A DNA stretch of 48,760 nt from Candidatus Woesearchaeota archaeon (GTDB lineage: Archaea; Nanobdellota; Nanobdellia; Woesearchaeales; UBA9989): assembly GCA_013329045.1 (NCBI GenBank), contig DUKZ01000003.1:1-48760 (forward strand), read 5' to 3'. Position numbers and translations under genes: made by a program. Shown here one piece after another: positions 42,668-48,760 of this stretch. Numbering within the stretch: position 1 is the stretch's first letter; every line of letters begins with the position of its first letter. The notes under the pieces were generated by a model. It did no database searches. It was not told the DNA's origin and worked only from the letters and a program-made list of their open reading frames with translations.

Positions 42668-44164
42668 TCAAATCCTTTCTTTCTCATAATCAAACAGGTC
42701 ATGGACATTGCCCTCCCTGCCGGCCATCAAGGACCTTCTCTCAAACATGAGCTTGCTGTTCCATAATGCTTCGTGAAGCTCTGCGACAGATTTATGCCCC
42801 ATTTTTTGCATTCCTTGTTTTACTCCTGCAACAAGGAATGGGACCCATTGGTGCATCGAGCCCTTATCAACAACCCTTCCAGAGACCCCTTCTGGCACTT
42901 TGATTGTTTGTTTCTCTAAAGAATAACGGACAGCAGATCCCTGATTCATCGCTTCCTGCGAGCCCATGCCCCGATATTTCTTGACACGAACACCATGGAC
43001 ATATTCATATTCTCCTGGGGCTTCTTCAGTTCCTGCAAACATGGAGCCCATCATCACCGTCGATGCTCCAACGGAAAGCGCTTTTGTGATATCCGCGATC
43101 TTGGAGATGCCACCATCAGCGATGATTGGCACGCCAGAGCCGTTTGCGGCCTTTGCGCACGCATAGACAGCTGATGCCTGTGCCCGGCCAACAGCAGCGA
43201 CATTCTGTGTTGTGCAGATAGAACCAACACCCATCCCAACCCTGATGCCATCAGCGCCAGCGTCGATGAGCGCTTTTGCCGCATCCTCAGTCACAACATT
43301 GCCTGCGATGACATCAATGTCAGGATAGGTTTTCTTGATGTGCTTGAGGAGATCAATGACAAACAAGGAATGCCCTTGGCTCGTATCTATAATGAGGACA
43401 TCTACTCCAGCATCTGCCAGAAGCTTGATCCTGTCTTTTGCACTCGCCCTCGTCTCAACGGCAGCCCCGACCCTAAGGCGTTTCCTTGCGTCTTTTGATG
43501 CCAGGGGATATGATTCATTCTTCTCAATATCGCTCCTTGTTATCAGGTAGAGAATCCTGCCTTCATCATCCAGGATCGGAAGCGTTCCCCGATGGGAGTC
43601 TAGCAGCGCATTGTTTGCCTGCTCTAAGCGCTTGTCCGGATCAGCCGATAACTCAGACCATTTCAGGGTGACCCTTTTTTCGATCGGGATCATCCGGTCT
43701 TTTACCTTCATCCCTGCGTGGAGCTTCATTGAAAAATCATTCTTTGAAAGGATGCCGACGAGCTTTTGGTCCTTGTCGATCACAGGAAAAGTTGAAATGC
43801 CAATGCCTTTCCTCAGCGCCGCAGCCTTGTCAATCAGATCTTCAGTGGAGACAGAGATGGGATCCTCGATAAAGGCGTTCTCAAAACGCTTGACATGCCG
43901 CACCTCATCGACCTGCTCTTGGATCGTCTTGTAATTGTAATGGATGATGCCAATGCCACCCTGCAGAGCGAGGGCGATAGCGAGCTTTGCACTCGTTACC
44001 GTGTCCATGGGCGAAGAGACAAACGGCACCTTCAGCCGGATGTTTTTTGTGAGTTGTGCAGATGTTGATACATCGCTGATGCCAAAGGAGGAGAACCCGG
44101 GAAGAATCACAAAATCATCATAGGTGACACCCCTCTCAGAAAACAATTGTTTTGCGTCAACCAT
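42668..44164 (-). CDS. guaB: Inosine-5'-monophosphate dehydrogenase
   Basis: A 498-residue enzyme oxidising IMP to XMP with NAD+, the committed step to GMP. The TIM barrel is interrupted by two CBS domains (about 95-215: [28 protein letters not shown]). Catalytic Cys317 lies in GVGSICTTQ, where the family usually has [19 protein letters not shown]-like phosphate loop ([14 protein letters not shown], about 362-375) and KKYRGMGS (flap) follow. TATA (CCTATAAAAACC, minus) is about 25-35 bp upstream, so leaderless. Cloverleaf repeats lie on both sides. Confidence 0.95.
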   Translation of the reverse strand: MVDAKQLFSERGVTYDDFVILPGFSSFGISDVSTSAQLTKNIRLKVPFVSSPMDTVTSAKLAIALALQGGIGIIHYNYKTIQEQVDEVRHVKRFENAFIEDPISVSTEDLIDKAAALRKGIGISTFPVIDKDQKLVGILSKNDFSMKLHAGMKVKDRMIPIEKRVTLKWSELSADPDKRLEQANNALLDSHRGTLPILDDEGRILYLITRSDIEKNESYPLASKDARKRLRVGAAVETRASAKDRIKLLADAGVDVLIIDTSQGHSLFVIDLLKHIKKTYPDIDVIAGNVVTEDAAKALIDAGADGIRVGMGVGSICTTQNVAAVGRAQASAVYACAKAANGSGVPIIADGGISKIADITKALSVGASTVMMGSMFAGTEEAPGEYEYVHGVRVKKYRGMGSQEAMNQGSAVRYSLEKQTIKVPEGVSGRVVDKGSMHQWVPFLVAGVKQGMQKMGHKSVAELHEALWNSKLMFERRSLMAGREGNVHDLFDYEKERI

Positions 44165-44243
44165 TCAAGAGGAATTAGATGGTGGTTTTTATAGGTTGCG
44201 GAAAAATGTAGTCACCTCTTGAAGTGTTCATCCACACCATCTT

Positions 44244-44338
44244 GAAAAAATCCAGCCACCCATGGCAGCGACGCATTTTCTTCGAAAATGCTATTCCGCT
44301 TTCTTCGAAAGCTCCATCGCGCCATGACTGGATTTTTC
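44244..44338. repeat. Cloverleaf repeat, copy 3
   Basis: A 95-bp element between the PIN gene and the guaB promoter. Outer arms AAAAATCCAG / CTGGATTTTT; inner arms CATGGCAGCGA / TCGCGCCATG; apical hairpins GCATTTTC-TTC-GAAAATGC and GCTTTC-TTC-GAAAGC. Size, branch number and the TGGCaG core agree with copies 1 and 2, although most bases differ. Confidence 0.6.
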
Positions 44339-44395
44339 TTGGATCATAAAGCTTTTTCACGCCAATGGTGCTGCCTTAGTAACTTACCCACTTGT

Positions 44396-44827
44396 CTATA
44401 TCTGGTCTTGGGGTGATAAAAATAGTCGCACAACTTCTCCTGTTTTCAACACCTTCACTTTATTCTGCCTATCAAAATCCCTGTCATCTGACCATATGAT
44501 TGATTCTGGAATGCTCAGTTGAGCTGCAATGAATACAACATCGTCAGGGTCGATGTGAGCATAGGCGCTTTTTGCCTCCAACAAGTTTTTCAATATCTGT
44601 TCGTCAGGAATAAGTGTCACATACTTTAAAAGAACATCTAAGAGTTGATTATACTCACCCTCATCCATACCTGATTTCTCAAGAACAAGCTCCTTATATC
44701 TCTTCACCTCATGAAAAGACATTTCTGGATAATAAAAGCTCCATCCTGATTTGATAATGATCTTTCTTGTTGTCGAATCTCTTATCAAGGCAGAAAGAAG
44801 GATATTTGTGTCGATAACAAACTTCAT
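44396..44827 (-). CDS. vapC: PIN-domain RNase toxin (VapC-like)
   Basis: A 143-residue protein. FVIDTNILLSAL (about 3-14) opens the PIN fold with the first acidic residue, HEVKRY has the next Glu (about 39), and DPDDVVFIAAQL plus WSDDRDFD (about 95-118) supply the other Asp ligands of the Mg2+ site. VapC toxins cleave tRNA or rRNA. Its ATG overlaps the TGA of the antitoxin gene. The family is broad, so some PIN proteins of this type act in RNA turnover instead. Confidence 0.85.
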   Translation of the reverse strand: MKFVIDTNILLSALIRDSTTRKIIIKSGWSFYYPEMSFHEVKRYKELVLEKSGMDEGEYNQLLDVLLKYVTLIPDEQILKNLLEAKSAYAHIDPDDVVFIAAQLSIPESIIWSDDRDFDRQNKVKVLKTGEVVRLFLSPQDQI

Positions 44828-45048
44828 TTTAACCCAAGCTTCTTTGCTACTTCACCATCAATATTTTTGGCCAGGAGCTCGACATCTCTCTTTGTTAACT
44901 TGCTTTTAGCGCTTAATCGATCCAACATGTCCAGATGATCAACTTTTTCAGAGATTGTTTTTCTTATTACCTCGCTCCATCGAATCTCTGAATGTTTTCT
45001 CATTTTCGCATGCAACTCTTCGGGTATTGCTAATGTTACGTTCACCAT
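44824..45048 (-). CDS. vapB: VapB-like antitoxin
   Basis: A 74-residue protein. MVNVTLAIPEELHAKMRKH followed by SEVIRKTISEKV has the strand-helix-helix pattern of ribbon-helix-helix repressors; the C-terminal part (DVELLAKNIDGEVAKKLGLK) would wrap the toxin. An AGGAGG ribosome site lies 4 nt before the ATG. A palindrome ATGTG-ATTA-CACAT sits upstream beside the TATA, the probable autoregulatory operator. Confidence 0.82.
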   Translation of the reverse strand: MVNVTLAIPEELHAKMRKHSEIRWSEVIRKTISEKVDHLDMLDRLSAKSKLTKRDVELLAKNIDGEVAKKLGLK

Positions 45049-45068
45049 ATGGCCTCCTATGTGTGTTA

Positions 45069-45090
45069 ATGTGATTACACATATTTAACC
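45069..45090 (-). promoter_or_regulatory. vapBC promoter with palindromic operator
   Basis: ATGTG-ATTA-CACAT (45069-45082) directly adjoins the minus-strand TATA element GTTAAATATG. Position and symmetry fit autorepression by the VapB dimer. Confidence 0.55.
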
Positions 45091-45207
45091 TTTTCGGTTA
45101 TTTGTTTTTCTCTCCAAGCAGTCTATATTTGAGAATGTCGGAAAAAGTATTGCCTTGCTGCAGGGGAGACGAAAAAATTTCTCCGGGATTTATGTATATT
45201 TAAAAAA

Positions 45208-45263
45208 TACCGGGAATCCCGGTAAAATAGGAATGTTTATAAACAAATAAGTAATTCCCGGTA
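45208..45263 (+). promoter_or_regulatory. Palindromic operator and promoter of the ATPase-DUF4325 pair
   Basis: TACCGGGAATCCCGGTA (45208-45224) is a perfect 17-bp palindrome ending 12 bp before the TATA box TTTATAAA (45236-45243). A half site TCCCGGTA recurs at 45256-45263, just before the ATG at 45266, and a weaker CCGGGA lies at 45183-45188. Occupancy of both sites would bracket the promoter. Confidence 0.65.
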
Positions 45264-45265
45264 AC

Positions 45266-46225
45266 ATGAGGATACACCTGCCAAACAGCGCTTTTCTAGG
45301 GAATCTAGACCCATTCCTACGCAGTTTTGATAGTTCAAATACCAAGAAATTAGAAATAACTGCCAATAAGAAATGGATATCTGTCCATCCAATTGTCTTG
45401 TCCATGGTTGCAGCCCTTGGTCTTAAAATTGATTCATCACATATCAAATGTGAGGATATTGAAGCAACATCAAAGCACTACCTTGAGAGAATGGGGTTGT
45501 TTAAGTTCCTCGGTATCGCTTCAGGCATAAAGATCAGAGAACATGAACCAGCGGGACGCTTTATCCCACTCACCCAGATAAAAAGTTCTGATGAGCTCTC
45601 AAATTTTATCACTGAGATGATACCCTTGCTCCATCTTCAGCCAAAGCAAGCAGAGCCTATCAGGTACGTTGTCAGTGAGCTGGTAAGAAACGTATTAGAA
45701 CATTCACATTCAGAGCATGGTGCAATCTTATCTACCCAGTATTACAAGAAAAGCAATACCATCAGGATAGGCATCGCAGATACAGGCATTGGCATTAAGC
45801 AATCAATAAATGTGTCACATCATGCACTGACTGATTTGGAGGCAATCAGGCTTGCATTAACTCCCGGGATCACGGGAACAACCAGAAAAGAGGGCGGCAC
45901 TGAATTTAATGCAGGAGCAGGATTATTTTTCATCAAATCAATCGCCAATGTTAACCGCGATTTTTTCATCATCTATAGCGGAAATTCGATGTATAAGCTA
46001 CTGAAAAGCAAACCTGGCCATATACGACTCCATGCTGACCCGTTCATGGATAGACACTCAAACGAGGAGGATTTACCTTACTGGCAAGGGACGCTTGTTG
46101 GCATAGACATCTCCCTGAGCGCGACAGAGGAATTCTCATTGTTACTTGACCTTATCAGGGACATCTACATTAAAACAGTCAAAGAAAGGAAAAAAGCAAG
46201 GTTCAGGAGGCCTCGGTTCATATGA
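45266..46225 (+). CDS. GHKL-type ATPase, anti-sigma-kinase-like
   Basis: A 319-residue soluble protein. The C-terminal half is a histidine-kinase-like ATPase: N box SELVRNVLEHS (about 139-149), G1 box IADTGIGI (about 170-177) and G2 box NAGAGLFFIKS (about 214-224). There is no His-containing dimerisation domain and no transmembrane segment. The N-terminal ~125 residues are unassigned. The ATP fold without phosphoacceptor resembles SpoIIAB/RsbW kinases. The next gene overlaps (ATGA) and encodes a STAS-like protein, as in a partner-switching pair. Probably leaderless. Confidence 0.75.
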   Translation: MRIHLPNSAFLGNLDPFLRSFDSSNTKKLEITANKKWISVHPIVLSMVAALGLKIDSSHIKCEDIEATSKHYLERMGLFKFLGIASGIKIREHEPAGRFIPLTQIKSSDELSNFITEMIPLLHLQPKQAEPIRYVVSELVRNVLEHSHSEHGAILSTQYYKKSNTIRIGIADTGIGIKQSINVSHHALTDLEAIRLALTPGITGTTRKEGGTEFNAGAGLFFIKSIANVNRDFFIIYSGNSMYKLLKSKPGHIRLHADPFMDRHSNEEDLPYWQGTLVGIDISLSATEEFSLLLDLIRDIYIKTVKERKKARFRRPRFI

Positions 46226-46512
46226 AAAAGATCAACCTGCTCAAGAAAGTTGGAAGCTTTGCCGAGAACAAGGATAAAGCAAGGGATATCAGGCTTCATG
46301 AGATTATCCCGGCACTTGAAAAAAACGAAGAGGTTATCTTAGATTTTAAACAGGTGGAATCTGCAACCCAGTCATTTATCCACGCATTAATCAGCGACCT
46401 CATCAGGAAATATGGCATTGAGATACTAGACATGATAAGCTTCAAAAACTGCAATGAAACGATAAAAAAGATCATCACAATTGTTGTGGATTATATGCAG
46501 GAAACGGATTGA
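46222..46512 (+). CDS. STAS-like DUF4325 protein
   Basis: A 96-residue protein. EVILDFKQVESATQSFIHALISDLI (about 36-60) is split here as the DUF4325 core: strand VILDF, then SATQSF with the Ser/Thr that aligns with phosphorylation sites of anti-anti-sigma (SpoIIAA-like) proteins, then a helix. I did not run a profile search. Coupled by ATGA to the ATPase gene, it is probably its binding partner or substrate. Target and signal are unknown. Confidence 0.75.
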   Translation: MKKINLLKKVGSFAENKDKARDIRLHEIIPALEKNEEVILDFKQVESATQSFIHALISDLIRKYGIEILDMISFKNCNETIKKIITIVVDYMQETD

Positions 46513-46604
46513 TCACCCTAAAACATCGCACTGGCAACAACTAATTCTTTGTGATAAAAAAACTCTGCAACCCATACAACGGTTTGCTATGACGAACAAG
46601 AATT

Positions 46605-48155
46605 CTATGTATTATACTTCCCCAGCCCCAATTGGCCAATCCTCTTTCCTTTCGGCACGACATCAACCTTTTCCCCGACCTGCTCTTTCAGAGAGAGGGC
46701 AATATTCTTCCCGACAAGCTGGGAGAGCCTCATGAGGTCTGCTTTCTTGATATCAGCGACGTTCCTCAAATTGTTGTTATACAGGATACGCGCCCTGACT
46801 CTCCCGATGTTCCTGAACCTGACCAAGGAAACGAGCTCCTCCTTGATTCCATGCTTGAGCCTTACCCTGAGCTTCATGAGATCCTTCATGCACTCACGAT
46901 ATTCCAAGAGCCTGCAAAGCTCTTGTAAGGAGAAGAGAAGCCATTCTGCATTATCCCGCTTTACCCGAATCTCCCCCGGCCGGATGCCATAGTCCTCCAT
47001 GAGATTCTCATCGCTGGATTCATCCATCCAGGAATCGAGGAACAATGCTGTCTTGAACGCATTCATAAAGATCTCATATTCCGGATCATAGATGCTGGGC
47101 TCCGGCATTAAAAGATATGATTCGTATTCTGCAACCTTTTCCTGGATAGTATCGTATTCCTTCACTTTGACCCTCAATAAGGGCTCCATTTCGACAGACG
47201 AAGAGACTGCATGCAGATAGCCGAACAAATTGGCAGGCTTATTGTTTGTCCTCTTTACCGCCTCGATGAGGCTGTGGGCCGTCAGCGGGTCTAAGTAGAG
47301 CTCCGATACCCGCTTTCCGATCTGGGTGGGGCGGATATTCCCTGAGACAAGCACGTCAGCAGATTGGAAATCACCTCCTGTGCCCATCGTGATAAATTCC
47401 CATTCCTCAAGCTGGCGGAGGAGGCGGACAATCTTTTCCTGGATCTCCTCTATATCCTTGAACTGAGATGCATAAAAAGTCTTGCTGAAGAATGCCATGA
47501 TCTGGTCCATGTCCTTGACAAACCTGCTCGCAATCAGGCTGAGAAGGTAGAATCTCAATGTTGGTTCGACGGCAAGCTTTGAATGGATGGGTTCTGGCTC
47601 GCCGAAGATGTAACGCTTGATTATTTCTTCCTGCTCTGGCTCTGTCGAGGCAATGGCAATGCATTCGCCTTTATCGTCATGCTCAGGCCTTCCAGCCCTT
47701 CCTGCCTGCTGAAGGTATTCGAGAACTGGAATCCATTCCATACCACGCCTCCCGAATCTTCTCAAGTCCCGAATGACAGCACGATACGCTGGGAGGGAAA
47801 CGCCAAGAGCCAGTGTTGGGGTGCAGCAGATGATCTTTACTGCACCGCTGCGAAATTCTTTCTCGATTAGTTCCCGCTGCTTTTGGACGAGGCCTGCATG
47901 ATGGAATGCTATTCCTTTGCCGATGCAATACGCCAGCCTCGTGCATTGCTTTGTTGGCTGCGGGAGGGCATTTTTTGCCTGCTCGCTGATCTCAAGGCAT
48001 CTTGGCCCGGATTTCTTGATCTTCTTTGCGATGTCTTCTGCCTGCTTTTCAGCAGAACTTTTCGTGCCCACAAACACGATTGCCTGCTTGCCGAGCGATA
48101 TAGTGTGGAGCGCGATGTCAATGACGGGATTATCGCCAGTACTGGGAATGTCCAT
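46605..48155 (-). CDS. Hel308/Ski2-like helicase, C-terminal half only
   Basis: A 516-residue protein starting at RecA-like domain 2. Motif IV region QAIVFVGTKSS (about 24-34), FHHAGL (about 84), CTPTLALGVSLPA (motif V, about 110-122) and QQAGRAGRP (motif VI, about 149-157) are intact. Winged-helix, ratchet and C-terminal helix-hairpin-helix domains follow (RFRNIGRVRARILY, about 452). The Walker A and DEAH motifs of domain 1 are absent, and nothing like them lies in the next 500 bp. A proper start and upstream A/T-rich sequence suggest a split gene, with the first half elsewhere, over a simple truncation. Confidence 0.85.
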   Translation of the reverse strand: MDIPSTGDNPVIDIALHTISLGKQAIVFVGTKSSAEKQAEDIAKKIKKSGPRCLEISEQAKNALPQPTKQCTRLAYCIGKGIAFHHAGLVQKQRELIEKEFRSGAVKIICCTPTLALGVSLPAYRAVIRDLRRFGRRGMEWIPVLEYLQQAGRAGRPEHDDKGECIAIASTEPEQEEIIKRYIFGEPEPIHSKLAVEPTLRFYLLSLIASRFVKDMDQIMAFFSKTFYASQFKDIEEIQEKIVRLLRQLEEWEFITMGTGGDFQSADVLVSGNIRPTQIGKRVSELYLDPLTAHSLIEAVKRTNNKPANLFGYLHAVSSSVEMEPLLRVKVKEYDTIQEKVAEYESYLLMPEPSIYDPEYEIFMNAFKTALFLDSWMDESSDENLMEDYGIRPGEIRVKRDNAEWLLFSLQELCRLLEYRECMKDLMKLRVRLKHGIKEELVSLVRFRNIGRVRARILYNNNLRNVADIKKADLMRLSQLVGKNIALSLKEQVGEKVDVVPKGKRIGQLGLGKYNT

Positions 48156-48193
48156 ACATCAAGAGAAAAAGATGGGTGTTAATAATGATTGTG

Positions 48194-48240
48194 GAAAAAA
48201 AGGAATAAGGGAGGAAAAGGAAGAATAAGAGAAAAAAAGA
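48194..48240 (-). terminator. T-rich terminator of the last gene
   Basis: Minus-strand sequence right after the stop at 48249 has repeated T-runs (TTTTTTTCTC, CCTTTTCCTCCC, CCTTTTTTTCC) without a hairpin, fitting archaeal termination. Confidence 0.45.
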
Positions 48241-48248
48241 AGGATTGA

Positions 48249-48674
48249 TTACCCCTGAGTTGGTTCCCACCCATCAGGGTGCCAGACAACTTCTTCGGGA
48301 CCCCCCAGCCCCTTCTCTTGCGTATAGAGAACAACATTAGCTCCGAGCGCCTTTTCTTCCCCGAGCCTTAATGCCTCATCAAGAGAAACATTACGTGCTA
48401 CCGACTCGGTATCTTGCCACTCTCTTGGATTCGCGGAGACCAGAGAACGATATTTCGTGCCGGCGGGTGAGCCCCGATAAACACGAACACGAGAGCCGGC
48501 GTTTCTTCCTGTCGGGGGAAGTAATGGGCCATGGCCAACCTCAAATCTGCCTCTATAAAAGACAGAATATACGTCTTGGGGACCGCCTTCTTTCACGACA
48601 GCCACATGAGGATTTATTACCCCAACATGATAGCGATCTGCGCTCTGTAAAGTTGTTCCAAGATAATCGGTCAT
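48249..48674 (-). CDS. Uncharacterised protein
   Basis: A 141-residue protein with no signal peptide. The first 65 residues are beta-rich (YHVGVINPHVAVV, DVYSVFYRGRFEVG); then a basic Gly/Ser stretch (RNAGSRVRVYRGSPAG) and a helix SLDEALRLGEEKALGANVVLY. It ends with VVWHPDGWEPTQG. No family recognised. AAAGGTGA ribosome site about 8 nt before the ATG and a TATA (CTTTAAATATAAT, minus, near 48718-48730) support expression as a single gene. Confidence 0.65.
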   Translation of the reverse strand: MTDYLGTTLQSADRYHVGVINPHVAVVKEGGPQDVYSVFYRGRFEVGHGPLLPPTGRNAGSRVRVYRGSPAGTKYRSLVSANPREWQDTESVARNVSLDEALRLGEEKALGANVVLYTQEKGLGGPEEVVWHPDGWEPTQG

Positions 48675-48760
48675 GTTTTGTCACCTTTTCAGTTATTTTA
48701 CCATTATTAAGTGGTGATTATATTTAAAGATTGTGGTTGGGTCTGTCCTTGAATAAATAC

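Noticed and set aside
42417-42671. 84-codon minus-strand frame between guaB and the MnmC-like gene, overlapping both neighbours by 4 bp
   Set aside because: Most of it is the cloverleaf repeat read as protein, its composition is unlike the neighbours, and the MnmC-like gene has its own TATA within it.
44175-44360. 61-codon minus-strand frame before guaB
   Set aside because: It reads through cloverleaf copy 3 and the guaB promoter and has no ribosome site.
45190-45447. 85-codon minus-strand frame opposite the start of the ATPase gene
   Set aside because: It overlaps the palindromic operator and the well-supported plus-strand ATPase frame.

Overview
The window looks like chromosomal DNA from an archaeon, most probably a small-genome DPANN lineage (Woesearchaeota/Pacearchaeota-like; the lineage is inferred from gene content only). 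Reasons: many first genes start about 20-30 bp after an A/T-rich TATA box (leaderless pattern), while operon-internal genes have GGAGG/GAGGT ribosome sites or ATGA overlaps. The set also includes archaeal wyosine synthase Taw1, archaeal FtsZ, a Hel308-type helicase piece, B12-dependent ribonucleotide reductase, and cysteine-rich secreted proteins with membrane anchors or lipoboxes.

Layout. 1-6.4 kb (minus): a tightly coupled cluster of secreted proteins of unknown function, interrupted by a HEPN-nucleotidyltransferase module lying between two copies of a signal-peptide-coding sequence. 6.5-7.4 kb: a decayed small ORF, a Fic/Doc toxin with its antitoxin, and a 29-residue acidic protein gene. 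7.4-9.2 kb: CorA and MscS channels. 9.3-11.2 kb: a CcdA that appears circularly permuted, followed by a DipZ-like thioredoxin. 12-16.6 kb: a giant cysteine-rich surface protein, a plausible client of that thiol system. 16.7-20 kb (minus): sugar operon of TIM-barrel isomerase, Gfo/Idh/MocA dehydrogenase and PfkB kinase. 20-25 kb: U32 protein, ZIP and Na+/Ca2+ transporters, Taw1 coupled to a theta-type (LCIB) carbonic anhydrase. 25-27 kb: a SpoT-like HD protein and the broken remains of a second one. 27-33.3 kb: nitroreductase, then full-length class II ribonucleotide reductase, cobalamin adenosyltransferase, and a second reductase paralog lacking several catalytic residues.

33.4-36.2 kb: unknown genes, at least one apparently interrupted by a stop codon, and an AbrB-MazF toxin module sitting between two copies of the terminator that follows ftsZ. 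36.2-38.1 kb: ftsZ with a divergent winged-helix regulator behind tandem palindromes. 38.2-45 kb: PEBP lipoprotein, tRNA-Arg(GCG), a lipoprotein with four CGDG repeats, MnmC-like methyltransferase, IMP dehydrogenase and a VapBC-like module. Three members of a 91-95 bp cloverleaf-shaped repeat family occur here, each in a spacer behind a minus-strand gene. 45.2-46.5 kb: a GHKL ATPase plus STAS-like DUF4325 pair behind a palindromic operator. 46.6-48.7 kb: a Hel308 gene carrying only the C-terminal half, and an unknown gene.

Main items for follow-up: the cloverleaf repeat family, the permuted CcdA, the degenerate ribonucleotide reductase paralog in the B12 operon, the duplication-flanked toxin cassettes, and the ATPase-DUF4325 switch.
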